Source: Glycine soja (lineage: Eukaryota; Streptophyta; Magnoliopsida; Fabales; Fabaceae). Taken from it: a stretch of DNA of 64,000 nt. Made by a program: the position numbers and the translations under genes. The notes under the pieces are model-generated. The model was given only the letters and a program-made list of their open reading frames with translations, had not been told where the DNA came from and ran no database searches. The stretch covers positions 23,839,744 to 23,903,743 of the forward strand of contig NC_041006.1 of NCBI RefSeq assembly GCF_004193775.1. The letters run 5' to 3'. Positions within the stretch are counted from its first letter, which is position 1; the number at the start of each line of letters is the position of its first letter. This document shows positions 46,511 through 57,370 of the stretch, piece by piece.

Positions 46511-48186
46511 TTCCCTACACCTTGGAAAGGATTTGACCTCAAATCCCGAGGTTCTTCATACTCTGGGCTCCTTCCCTCAACACCTGTAAAAAGAACAAAA
46601 ACATATGTATTAGTGGTGTTTGGTATGTTGAAGTAAGGTAAGGTCTGAAAACCCATTTCCTTGGCATCTTCCCATGAAGGAACATGGTTTCTCACCAACT
46701 CAATGAGTGGTGCTACAAGTATAGAAAAATATGGGAAAAACCTTTTGTAAAAGATTGTTAAGTCATGGAAGCCCCAAATTTTTCTTATACTTGGTGGAGT
46801 AGGCCACTCAGGAATGACCTTTATTCTCTTAGGGTTCATGGGAACCCCTTGATCACTATTTGAAAAATTAAGAAAAGTAACGCAATAAAACATACCTTTT
46901 TCTGTATTTTCATATTGATTATTCCTACCAAAAAGTATGACAAACCTAAGGTGTCCCATATGAGTACCTAAGTTTGTATTGAAACTAAAAATAAGAACAA
47001 ACCTACCTAATGGGTTCCTATGTACACACACCATGAAGATGTTAGGTGTACGAGTGATTTTACAAAAGAGGGTTGCACCACTCAAAACATTCATCATACC
47101 ACCTATTTTAGGGACTTGGTACCTAATAATATCTATTTTGGGCACCAACAAAGCACAAGGATTTAAGCTCTTGCGAACCAAACCCTCATCCAACAACTTC
47201 TTTACTTGAGGAATAAACTCAAGCCCAAGAGGTGTGGCAATGCTAGCAAGTTCCTTTTTACAAAAGAGAAAATGTGGAGGTTGTCTAAGAGGGAAAATTT
47301 CTTTAATGTTTGTCTTTATTGTAAAATGAGTTTTCTTCTTAGCTAAACTCTTGGAAGAGACACTTACCTCCTTACACTTCTCTTTAACCACTAATGGTTG
47401 TCCTTCTTCTTGGGGGTAGATTTCTTCACTAGATTCTTCCCCTTTTGCTTTTTCACTTTCACTAGAGGAAGGTGAAGTAGTAGCCTCATCTTGGCTACTA
47501 TAAATGTCTTGGCCCCTCATAATCATGGTTTTTGTGGTGGGGCATTGAGAAGTAATGTGTCCTCTTCCAAGACATTTAAAGCACTTTATAGAGCTAGTTT
47601 TCTCTTGCATACTAGCCTTAGGGGCTTACTTTTCTATTGTCTTCCCCTTATCATCTTTGGGCTTAGAAGGTATCACCCCTAAGATGCCTTGACCTTGGTC
47701 TTTCTTTGGATAAGAGTGAGAGCCATAAGATTTTGAAGTAGACTTCTTTTTAAGTTGCTGCTCTATCCTTATTTCCCAATCTAAGTTAGCCTCTACATTG
47801 TCCTTCCCATGAAAGTATGAAAGGTTAATGTTAGCCTCTTGAGGCTTTCTTTCCTTTTCTCTTCTATGGGAGTGAGGTCTAAGATGTGACCTATGCTTTC
47901 CTTCGTAATAGTCACGAATTTCTTCACTTAGGCTCTTGCAAGAGTTATGACTACTATAGGAGGCATACTTTTCTCTTTTCATTTCTTTCATTATTTTTCT
48001 TCTTTCTTCCTCTCTTATTTTATTTCTTTCATCTTGACTTATTTCTTCCACTCTTTTTTTTCCTTTTTCTTTTCTCTCTTGTTTTTCTTTCCATGACTTG
48101 AGGGAACTCAACTCATCTAAGATTCTAGATAAAGGGTCTTTATGACTAGTACCCTTGCCATTAACACTAGATGAATGATGACTCAT
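46477..48186 (-). pseudogene. element A gag plus shortened pol, one internal stop
   Basis: ATG at 48186 opens MSHHSSSVNGKGTSHKDPLS, followed by a highly charged coiled stretch, the gag core (INLSYFHGKDNVEANLDWEI), and a TAA at 47626-47628 where B has CAA. The frame then continues with the zinc knuckle CFKCLGRGHITSQCP, an acidic linker, an RT entry segment (LLDEGLVRKSLNPCALLVPK), then directly a post-RT segment (PKRIKVIPEWPTPPSIRKI, GFHDLTIFYKRFFPYFS), and the terminal EEPRDLRSNPFQ. The protease, RT active site, RNase H proper and integrase are missing. The same structure in B shows that the deletion predates both insertions. The frame ends inside the LTR. Confidence 0.9.
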
Positions 48187-50065
48187 GTTGGTTCCTAAGT
48201 TGTGGTTCTTTCTTGTTGGAGGTTTGAAAACAAAAGGTAAAGGAAACTAGGGTTGAAACTAGCCAAATAAACACTAAAAGAGGTGTGAAAGATAAGGTAA
48301 AAAAACTAATTGGTAAAAGGAAAGCTATCTAGGTGGTTTGACAATGGAAGGTAAAGGAAATAAGCTATGAAAGTAAGCAAGAAATGTAAACTAGGTGAAT
48401 CCTAAGAGTGTTTGGATGAACACATTCAAGGTTCCCAACAAAACACTCACTATCCTAAGGAAAAATTGCCTAAAATTATTACACACAAATGGAAGTTTGG
48501 TAACCTATTGGAGGCTCCCAACACACTTCCAATGAAAGGCCTTTTTGTTACAAAACTTGAAAGCAATGAAGGTAAGTAAATTGCAAATTACAAAATTACA
48601 AAACGGTCCTCAATTTTGGTGGTTGTTCTCTCTTTGGTGATTCACTCAATTTGGAGTGCTTCTTAGTCCCAATAGCTCTTAAGGTGGTTGGCCCCTTGCT
48701 TCTGGACTCAAATTCTTCAAGGGATGGCACCAATCCTCCTTCCAATTCCCTATATGGCAACCCACAAACAAGGAAACAAAGAGACAAGCAATAACCAAAG
48801 ACCAAAAAAAAATGAAATGAAAGGTAAACCAATGGAGTTTTAACAAGACAATTTTTCAAGGATTATTCAACAATTAAAGCAATGAAAAGGACATAGAAGC
48901 AAGCTATGACTCAAAGAGAAACTTAGAATGGCTCTAGAGTAGAGTAAAAAAAACAGAAAAAAAGACTCAACAAACCTCTAGCTTTGGCACTTGTCTTCAC
49001 ACTAATTTTCAATTGAAATTTCCAATTATAGAATAAATTTTGAGCCAAAACAACAAGCACACTTCCTTTTCACCTTTTTTTTTTCTGGATACTGATTTTC
49101 CTGCCAACTTGTGTGATTTTTAGTATTTTTTCCTTTTATCCAAATCACTTGTTTCTTTTTTATAACTTTTTTCTAGATGTCTAGAAAATTCAGTAAAAAT
49201 TTCAGCTCCAAATTCGAAGTAATCAATTCTCAGTAATTTTTACAAGTTTGTATGTCCAAGTTGCCAGCACCAGCGATTTGTTTCTTTAAGCATGGTATAT
49301 TGATTGCCTTGGGCTTACTTTCAACCTTCCTATGTATGTTGAACTCACTAGGATTGTTTACCACAGTTTTAGGAGTTCAATATTCACTTAGGATCAACAT
49401 TTCAGCCAGCAATTCAATCACCAAAACTCAAATTCACAATAGACACAATCATAAGGAAACCTAAAAGTTCAAGAAAAGGTTCACAATCAAAGACTCTCTA
49501 AGAATTTTGCATGAATATGTTAAAGACTAATTAACATGAAAGATTTGACTCAAATAAAATAATAGGCTAAGAGAATTCCATACACTCATGAACAAATGAG
49601 TTAGACAAAGAAACAAGAAAAATAAAATTCAGCACAACATAAGAAATCTTATGTGACAAGTTTCATGACTAGACATGACTTCTATGACAAAACTACAATA
49701 GGTGAACAAGTCACTCTAGATTTTTGAGGTTTTCTTCTACTTTAATATTTTTGTAAGAATTTTATGGTTTAGGTTTCAGCCACAAAAAATAACAAGACAA
49801 AAATCAAAGGAACCTAAACTCAACACAATTCATGGTTCAAGAACAAGAATAAGAAATTTGAACCATAGAAAATCAAATCTAGCTTCTATAGCAAGTTTAA
49901 TCGGTGGAAACTCTAAAGAATCATGTTAAAAACATTTATCACAAGACATGTGAGGAGATACATGGAGAAAAAATGAAGAAACAACAATGGAAGAGAAGGT
50001 AAAGCAAAAAATTAATGGAGGTTTAAGGAGCACCTACTTGAAGCTCTTGTGCTCTGATTACCACT
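48187..50065 (-). other. element A leader between primer binding site and gag
   Basis: About 1.9 kb. The primer-binding-like TGGTAATCAGAGC (one extra A against the tRNA-iMet type) lies next to the LTR at 50051-50063. A short frame at 48596-48859 contains LVPSLEEFESRSKGPTTLRA. The corresponding B sequence lies near 51955-52110. B lacks roughly 360 bp found here. Confidence 0.75.
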
Positions 50066-50973
50066 TGATGGAAACTTGCTTGTGGGGCTTCTATGGAGGC
50101 TGGATCTTTGAGCTTCAATGAGGTCCTTTAATGGTGATTTTTCACCATGGAGATGCAGCGGAAGACAAAGGAGAAGAGGAGAGAGGAGGCGCCATCCACT
50201 AGGGAATAAGCCTTGGAAGGAGGAGCTTCACCACTAAGATGAGCCTTGGATAAGAATCTTGGAGAGGATGCTTCAATGGAGGAAAAGAAAGAAGGAGAGA
50301 AAGAGAGAGGGGGGAGCACGAAATTGAAGGAAGAAAAAGGGAGAGAAGTTGAACTTTGAGTTGTGTCTCACAAGACTCTCATTCATCAAAGTTACAACAA
50401 GTGTTACACATGCTTCTATTTATAGACTAGGTAGCTTCCTTGAGAAGCTTTCTTGAGAAAACTTCCTTGAGAAGCTTCTTTGAGAAAACTTCCTTGAGAA
50501 GCTAGAGCTTAGCTACACACACCCCTCTAATAACTAAGCTCACCTCCTTGAGAAGCTTCCTTGAGAAGATTCCTAAAGAAGCTAGAGCTTAGCTACACAC
50601 ACCCCTATAATAGCTAAGCTCACATCCTTGAGATGAGAAGCTAGAACTTAGCTACACACCCCCTATAATAGCTAAGCTCACCCACATGACAAAAAACATG
50701 AAAATACAAAAAAAAAGTCCTTACTACAAAGACTACTCAAAATGCCCCGAAATACCAGGCTAAAGCCCTATACTACTAGAATGGCCAAAATACAAGGCCC
50801 AAACGAAGGAAAAACCTATTATGATATTTACAAAGATAAGCGGGCTCATACTTAGCCCATGGGCTCAAAATCTACCCTAAGGCTCATGAGAACCCTAGGG
50901 CCTTCCCTTGGATCTCTAGCTCAATCTACTTGGAGTCTTCTACCCAATGCCCTTGCGGGATTGGATTGCATCA
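50066..50973 (-). repeat. element A 5' LTR
   Basis: Same ends as the 3' LTR, 908 bp. On the plus strand TSD GAAGC follows at 50974. Confidence 0.94.
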
Positions 50974-50999
50974 GAAGCCCCACAAGTAAGCTTCCATCA

Positions 51000-52519
51000 A
51001 GTGGTAATCAGAGCACAAGTGCTTCAAGTAGGTGCTCCTTAAACCTCCATTAATATTTTGCTTTACCTTCTCTTCCATTGTTGTTTCTTCATTTTTTCTC
51101 CATGTATCTCCTCACATGTCTTGTGCTAAATGTTTTTAACATGATTCTTTAGAGTTTCCACTAATTAAACTTGCTATAGAATCTAGATTTGATTTTCTAT
51201 GGTTCAAATTTCTTGTTCTTGTTCTTGAACCATGAATTGTGTTGAGTTTAGGTTCCTTTGATTTTTGTCTTGTTATTTTTTGTGGCTGAAACCTAAATCA
51301 TAAAATTCTTACAAAAATATTAAAGTAGAAGAAAACCTCAAAAATCTAGAGTGACTTGTTCACCTATTGTAGTTTTGTCATAGAAGTCATGTCTACTCAT
51401 GAAACTTGTCACATATGATTTCTTATGTTGTGCTGACTTTTATTTTCTTGTTTCTTTGTCTAACTCATTTGTTCATGAGTGTATGAAATTCTTTTAGCCT
51501 ATTATTTGATTTGAGTCAAATCTTTCATGTTAATTAGTCCTTAACATGTTCATGCAAAATTCTTAGAGAGTCTTTGATTGTGAACCTTTTCTTGAACTTT
51601 TAGGTTTCCTTATGATTGTGTCTATTGTGAATTTGAGTTTTGGTGATTGAATTGCTGGCTGAAATGTTGATCCTAAGTGAATATTGAACTCCTAAAACTG
51701 AGGTAAACAATACTAGTGAGTTCAACATACATAGGAAGGTTGAAAGTAAGCCCAAGGCAATCAATATACCATGCTTAAAAAAAAATTGCTGGTGCTGGCA
51801 GCTTGGACATACAAACTAGTAAAAATTACTGAGAATTGGTTACTTCGAATTTTGAGCTGAAATTTTTACTGCATTGGTTTAGCTTTCATTTCATTTTTTT
51901 TTTGGTCTTTGGTTATTGCTTGTCTCTTTGTTTCCTTGTTTGTGAGTTGCCATATAGGGAATTGGAAAAGAGGATTGGTGTCATCCCTTGAAGAATTTGA
52001 GTCAAGAAGCAAGGGGCCAACCACTTTAAGAGCTATTGGACTAAGAAGTACTCCAAATTGAGTGAATCACCAAAGAGAGAACAACCACCAAAATTGAGGA
52101 CATTTTGTAATTTTTTAATTTGCAATTTACTTACCTTCATTGCTTTCAAGTTTTGTAACAAAAAGACCTTTCATTGTAAGTGTGTTGGGAGCCTCCAATA
52201 GGTTACCAAACTTCCATTTGTGTGTAATAATTTTAGGTAATTTTTCCTTAGGATAGTGAGTGTTTTGTTGGGAACCTTGAATGTGGTCATCCAAACACTC
52301 TTAGGATTCACCTAGTTTACTTTTCTTGCTTACTTTCATAGCTTATTTCCTTTACCTTCCATTGTCAAACCGCCTAGATAGCTTGCATTTTACCAATTAG
52401 TTTTTTCCCTTATCTTTCACACCTCTTTTAGTGTTTATTTTGGCTAGTTTCAACCATATTTTCTTTTACCTTTTGTTTTCAAACCTCCAACAAGAAAGAA
52501 CCACAACTTAGGAACCAAC
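51000..52519 (+). other. element B primer binding site and leader
   Basis: AGTGGTAATCAGAGCACA directly follows the LTR end (PBS with one extra A). The leader is the inverse of the A leader except for a deletion near 51850-51880. Confidence 0.8.
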
Positions 52520-53782
52520 ATGAGTCATCATTCATCTAGTGTTAATGGCAAGGGTACTAGTCATAAAGACCCTTTATCTAGAATCTTAGATGAGTTGAGT
52601 TCCCTCAAGTTATGGAAAAAAAACAAGAGAGAAAAGAAAAAGGAAAAAAAAAAGAGTTGAAGAAATAAGTCAAGGTGAAAGAAAGAAAATAAGAGAGGAA
52701 GAAAGAAAAAAATAATGAAAGAAATGAAAAGAGAAAAATATGCCTCCTATAGTAGTCATAACTCTTGCAAGAGCCTAAGTGAAGAAATTCGTGACTATTA
52801 CAAAGGAAAGCATAGGTCACATCTTAGACCTCACTCCCATAGAAGAGAAAAGGAAAGAAAGCCTCAAGAGGCAAACATTAACCTCTCATACTTTCATGGG
52901 AAGGACAATGTAGAGGCTAACTTAGATTGGGAAATAAGGATAGAGCAACAACTTAAAAAGAAGTCTACTTCAAAATCTTATGGCTCTCACTCTTATCCAA
53001 AGAAAGACCAAGGTCAAGGCATCTTAGGGGTGACACCTTCTAAGCACAAAGATGATAAGGGGAAGACAATAAAAAAGCAAGCCTCTAAGGCTAGTATGCA
53101 AGAGAAAACTAGCTCTATAAAGTGCTTTAAATGTCTTGGAAGAGGACACATTACTTCTCAATGCCCCACTACAAAAACCATGATTATGAGGGGCCAAGAC
53201 ATTTATAGTAGCCAAGATGAGGCTACTACTTCACCTTCCTCTTGTGAAAGTGAAGAAGCAAAAGGGGAAGAATCTAGTGAAGAAATCTACCCCCAAGAAG
53301 ATGGACAACCATTAGTGGTTAAAGAGAAGTGTAAGGAGGTAAGTGTCTCCTCCAAGAGGTTAGCTAAGAAGGAAACTCATTTTACAATAAAGACAAACAT
53401 TAAAGAAACTTTCCCTCTTAGACAACCTCCACATTTTCTCTTTTGTAAAACGACACTTGTTTGCACTGCCACACCTCTTGGGCTTGAGGTTATTCCTCAA
53501 GTGAAGGAGTTGTTGGATGAGGGTTTGGTTCGTAAGAGCTTAAATCCTTGTGCTTTGTTGGTGCCCAAAATAGGTATTATTAGGCACCAAATCCCTACAA
53601 TAAGTGATATGATGAATGTGTTGAGTGTTGCAACCCTTTTTTGTAAAATTAGTCATGCACCCAACGTCTTCATGATTGATGTACATAGGAACTCATTAGG
53701 TACGTTTGTTCTTATTTTTGGTTTTAATACAAACTTAGGTGCTCATATGGGACACCTTAGGTTTGTCGTATTTTTTTTGTAG
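52520..53782 (+). pseudogene. element B gag and first part of mini-pol, frame-shifted
   Basis: ATG at 52520 (MSHHSSSVNGKGTSHKDPLS). The frame is lost in an A-rich run near 52615-52710 and picks up at 52715 as MKEMKREKYASYSSHNSCKS. The gag core INLSYFHGKDNVEANLDWEI, CFKCLGRGHITSQCP and LLDEGLVRKSLNPCALLVPK follow as in A. A T-rich run near 53770-53780 shifts the frame again. Confidence 0.9.
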
Positions 53783-54191
53783 GAATAATCAACATAAAAA
53801 TACAGAAAAAGGTACGCTTTATTGCATTACTTTCCTTAATTTTTTAAATAGTGATCAAGGGGTTCCCACAGACCCTAAGAGAATAAAGGTCATTCCTAAT
53901 TGGCCCCCTCCACCAAGTATAAGGGAAATCGGGGGCTTCCATGACTTAACAAAGTTTTACAAAAGGTTTGTCCCATATTTTTCTATACTTGTAGCACCAC
54001 TCATTGAGTTGGTGAGGAACCATGTTCCCTCATGGGAAGATGTCCATGAAAGGGGTTTTCAGACCTTACCCTACTCTAACATACCCAACACCACTAATAC
54101 ATATGTTTTTTTTTACAGGTGTCGAGGGAAGGAGCCTAAAGTATGAAGAACCTCGGGATTTGAGGTCAAATCCTTTCCAAGGTGGAGGGGA
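53739..54191 (+). pseudogene. element B end of mini-pol
   Basis: Continues the same shortened pol: DPKRIKVIPNWPPPPSIREI, then GGFHDLTKFYKRFVPYFSIL, then (after another frame change in a T run near 54108) EEPRDLRSNPFQGGGDDAI up to the purine tract and 3' LTR. Confidence 0.88.
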
Positions 54192-55048
54192 TGATGCAAT
54201 CCTACCCCCCGCCCCCAAGGGTATTGGATAGAAGACTCCAAGAGGCTTGGGCTAGAGCTACTAAAGAAGGCCCTAGGGTTCTCATGAACCTTAGGATAGA
54301 TTTTTGAGCCCGTGGGTCAAGGTTGGATCCATTCTTCTTTGTAAATGTTAGAATTGGTTTTTCCTTCTTTTGGGCCTTGTATTTTGGCCATTCTAGTAGT
54401 ATAGGGTTTTAACCTTGTATTTCAGGGCATTTTGAGTAGTCTTTGTAATAGGGACTTTTTTTTATATTTTCATGTATTTTGGCATGGGGGTGAGCTTAGC
54501 TATTATAGGAGGTGTGTGTAGCTAAGCTCTAGCTTCTTTAGGAATCTTCTCAAGGAAGCTTCTCAAGGAGGTGAGCTTAGTTATTAGAGGGGTGTGTGTA
54601 GTTAAGCTCTAGCTTCTCAAGGAAGTTTTCTCAAAGAAGCTTCTCAAGGAAGTTTTCTCAAGAAAGCTTCTCAAGGAAGCTACCTAGTCTATAAATAGAA
54701 GCATGTGTAACACTTGTTGTAACTTTGATGAATGAGAGTCTTGTGAGACACAACTCAAAGTTCAACTTCTCTCCCTTTTTCTTCCTTCAATTTCGTGCTC
54801 CCCCCTCTCTCTTTCTCCCCCTCTTTCTTCTCCTCCATTGAAGCATCCTCTCCAAGCTTCTTATCCAAGGCTCATCTTGGTGGTGAAGCTCCTTCTTCCA
54901 TGGTTTATTCCTTAATGGATGGCGCCTCCTCTCACCTCTTTTCCTTTGTCTTCCGCTGCATCTCCATGGTGGAAAATCACCATTAAAAGACCCTATTGAA
55001 GCTCAAAGATTCAGCCTCCATAGAAGCCCCACAAGCAAGCTTCCATCC
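54192..55048 (+). repeat. element B 3' LTR
   Basis: TGATGCAATCC to CTTCCATCC. The last base differs from the expected A. TSD AAAGG follows. Confidence 0.93.
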
Positions 55049-55053
55049 AAAGG

Positions 55054-55670
55054 ATTATAGAGATTCCATGGATTACAACTATGACGACACTGTGGGCGAT
55101 GTTGTGGAGGACGATGGTTGTGTGGGGAACGAAGATAGTTTGGAGGGCCATGGAGATGCAGAAGATGACAACTCCATGGAGGATGACATTGACGACACAG
55201 AAAATGATAGCTACTTAGAGGGTGGCATCAGCAAGGAAGACCGAGAATGAAGTTGCAAACAGATTCGCAGAAGACAACTGTTGAGATTGCTTACGGTGGC
55301 TGCTTTGTTAGAGCACGCTCTATTTCGAGTGTCTTCTCGTGACTCGCTGCTCGACTGGTGCAGATGCCATGATTGGTGACGTCGCGGTGGAAGGTTGCAA
55401 AGCTGGTTGCGAATCTGGTTGGTTGACGTGGAAGGGAAGCGACGGTGATTTGGGAGATGATGGAGTGGTAGTGAGAGCCGATAACCGAACAGGATGACGT
55501 CGAGCATAACGGCTAACTCCTGATTAGTGGATAGATCCTGTGTGAGGCGGAGAACCGCATCTTCCAGATGTTCAGTGGCTGAGTTACGAGAATTGTGGTC
55601 AGCGGTGGGTGCAGTGACCAAGAGGGATAGTGGCAGTAGATACAGAGAGCGCGGCTGATGAAAGCACCAT
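55054..55670 (+). other. OTU intron 1, segment right of element B
   Basis: Opens with the continuation of the interrupted ORF (DYRDSMDYNYDDTVGDVVED ... ISKEDRE, stop at 55250), a very acidic tail. After that the sequence is GC-richer than its surroundings and has a minus-strand frame of 136 codons (55211-55621) with no recognised domain. The acidic stretch could be a captured gene fragment. Confidence 0.4.
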
Positions 55671-55910
55671 TGATAAGAGAAGGAATTTACTCTACTTCTA
55701 CTCCTAGCATTCTACAACTAAAAGAGGTAAAGTAACAATTCTGATATTCTTCATTGATGCCATTTCATCATGATTACACAAGTATATATGGACAAATACT
55801 CAATCTAATATAACAAACTCCTTCTAGAATCCGTTAGATGAGATATTATCTATATTTATCTATTATTATTAAAAAGACAAATAAGGAACATTAATACTAA
55901 CAATGGGCCT
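55671..55910. repeat. direct duplicate of intron sequence at 33471-33605 / 40586-40621 / 41671-41758
   Basis: GAAGGAATTTACTCTACTTCT-like, CATTCTACAACTAAAAGAGG, GATGAGATATTATCTATATT and CCTAATAATAGATA occur in the same order in both places. The left copy is split by the MULE and the hAT-like element, and this copy is uninterrupted, so it serves as a pre-insertion reference. Confidence 0.9.
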
Positions 55911-56865
55911 AATAATAGATAGCACTATTAATTCTCTACTGGACCTAAGATGTGAGATGGATCGTAACATTATTGTACCATCACTTGTTGCCTTTAGAAG
56001 GTTTTTTAATACCTTCACAAAAACAAAGTCAAAATACAGGAAAACCAAGTTGACCTTTCAGGAAAAAGTAAATCTCCCTCATTCTGGGAGAGAAAAGCTC
56101 ATCACCAAAAACCCTATGCTTACCCTTAAATGAACCTGAAACAACAAAAAATATAAACATACGCAGAGAAAGACATACTTGACACTACACAGCGGCCACA
56201 TTAACATCCTAATCTCTGTCATTGTCTTTATTTTTTTCTTGATCCGCCAATGTTAATTGTTAGTTGTTAGTTTTTTGATTGGGGATTCAAACCCATGACC
56301 TCTCCTCCCCTTCCTTCTTTCAACACCAAGCAAACCTTAAAACCCCTATCTGTCATTGTCTTTGTCTAACCTCAAATGTAAACAGCAAGGTAAGCCAGTT
56401 CTACCGCAACCTCATGAACTAATTATACTGGATAATAGAAATGGATGATCCCAGTTCAGCGATCTAAACTCTAAATTGTCCCTTACCCATAATTTTCAAA
56501 GTACAAGCTTCACAATATTGTTAATATTGTTACTAGCAACAGTGCATTATTTCAGTAGAGCACAGCACAGATCCCCCCTTTGAAAGAAACCATGAAAGAT
56601 GCAATGCAGCCCATACTAATCTCACTCAAGTAAATAAATAAATAAAATAGTGAAACTGATAAATGATTATACGATTTCTATTGATCTTTACCTACAGTAA
56701 AATAAGTAAAGCATTGACAACAAAGAGAGGCATTAGGAAATAGATTGAGATCACAAATGCAAGATTACTATGCACGAATTATAGAACCACTACTAGAAAT
56801 TGATTGCAGAGAGAGAATGAAAAGTAAAAAGAATAATAATTTTTTTTACAGAAGCTGAAACGTAC
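55911..56865 (-). other. OTU intron 1, proximal part; possible SINE-like segment
   Basis: No coding signal. Around 56270-56340, GGGGATTCAAACCCATGACC reads on the minus strand as a tRNA B-box-like GGTTTGAATCC, as in plant SINE heads, but no A box or tail was confirmed. Confidence 0.4.
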
Positions 56866-56922
56866 TTGTGGGTGTTGTTGCTTCTGCTGGGGTAGCTTCT
56901 TCTGTTGCTTCGGCTTAACCAT
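56866..56922 (-). pseudogene. OTU locus exon 1 (start codon)
   Basis: ATG at 56922 opens MVKPKQQKKLPQQKQQHPQ (19 codons, phase 0), followed by donor GTACGT. The Lys/Gln-rich start fits the family and joins in phase to exon 2, 23.6 kb away. Confidence 0.8.
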
Positions 56923-57370
56923 ATCCTTGTCCTAAATCGAAAAAACCAGAGATTTCTTACGATGTCTGTCTGAGTCCTAGAACGAGTGCAAAGTAGAAGA
57001 ACTAAACCAAACCCAACTGGCTAATGTTAGGTGCACCAGTATTATTACTGGTGCACCCAACATTTTTTTGAAAATTCCAGAAATGCCCCTTGGTGTATTT
57101 TCTTATTTAAAAAGGTTGGTGCATAGTGGTTGCCACTGTTGCAATATGCTTAATTAATATCAATCAATAATTGTTGTCGGTAATTTGTGCTAATCACTAC
57201 TTATATTCTGCTGCATAATTATCAGTAATTGAAAATGGTCCTTAAGTCCTCGTCCCCACACACTTGATGAACATTGAAACTACACATCATCATCCTTCTT
57301 TGTATCCTTCTCAACCAGAATCAGTCACTCAGTTTCTCTTTTTATAAACTAAACAGGAATATATAGTACG

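Larger units (their letters stand above)
45602..50973 (-). mobile_element. Ty3-like non-autonomous retroelement A, inserted in B's 5' LTR
   Basis: Same family as B but opposite orientation. Perfect duplications GAAGC (45597-45601 and 50974-50978) flank it. In element sense the 5' LTR is 50973-50066, the internal region 50065-46511, and the 3' LTR 46510-45602. The LTRs are 908 and 909 bp and look very similar. The gag/mini-pol frame is broken by one stop only, far less damage than in B. Confidence 0.95.
43117..50999 (+). repeat. element B 5' LTR, in three pieces
   Basis: Pieces 43117-43525, 45180-45601 and 50979-50999 total about 852 bp, against 857 bp for the 3' LTR. This shows that nothing but the two insertions separates them. 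Confidence 0.92.
43117..55048 (+). mobile_element. Ty3-like non-autonomous retroelement B, interrupted by two insertions
   Basis: Flanked by AAAGG (43112-43116 and 55049-55053). The 5' LTR begins TGATGAAATCC at 43117 and ends CTTCCATCA at 50999. It is split by a solo LTR (43526-45174) and by element A (45602-50973). The internal region is 51000-54191 and the 3' LTR is 54192-55048, whose last base is C instead of A. A purine tract GGTGGAGGGGA precedes the 3' LTR. B sits antisense to the OTU gene in its first intron. Confidence 0.93.
25427..56922 (-). pseudogene. OTU-type cysteine protease with SEC-C motif (deubiquitinase family), decayed, 31.5 kb
   Basis: Ten exon-like blocks on the minus strand, with consistent GT/AG borders and matching phases, give the order of the plant OTU + SEC-C family. 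The order is a basic N-terminus, an OTU start with catalytic TADGNCFFR, GTWAGHMELQAAS, RWYIRNFGDRGIRMIHL, SYHDGEHYNSVRL, a UBA-like segment (MVMAGTGCENAEKVEQ, GDVDAAIEFLIAEQ), an acidic linker, and SEC-C (NKVCPCGSKKKYKACC). Family members remove ubiquitin using the Cys of DGNC and the His of H-Y-N. Three defects are visible. The exon normally following DGNCFFR is absent. The fourth block lacks one base and reaches a stop. The basic stretch in the last exon is lost with a frame change. It is most likely a pseudogene, though an alternative splice form is not excluded. Introns hold a copia element, a MULE, a hAT-like element and a nested Ty3 pair. Confidence 0.85.

Noticed and set aside
55211..55621. 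136-codon minus-strand ORF (MVTAPTADHNSRN...) resembling a retroelement gag N-terminus
   Set aside because: The resemblance is vague, and no zinc knuckle, LTR or pol lies near it.
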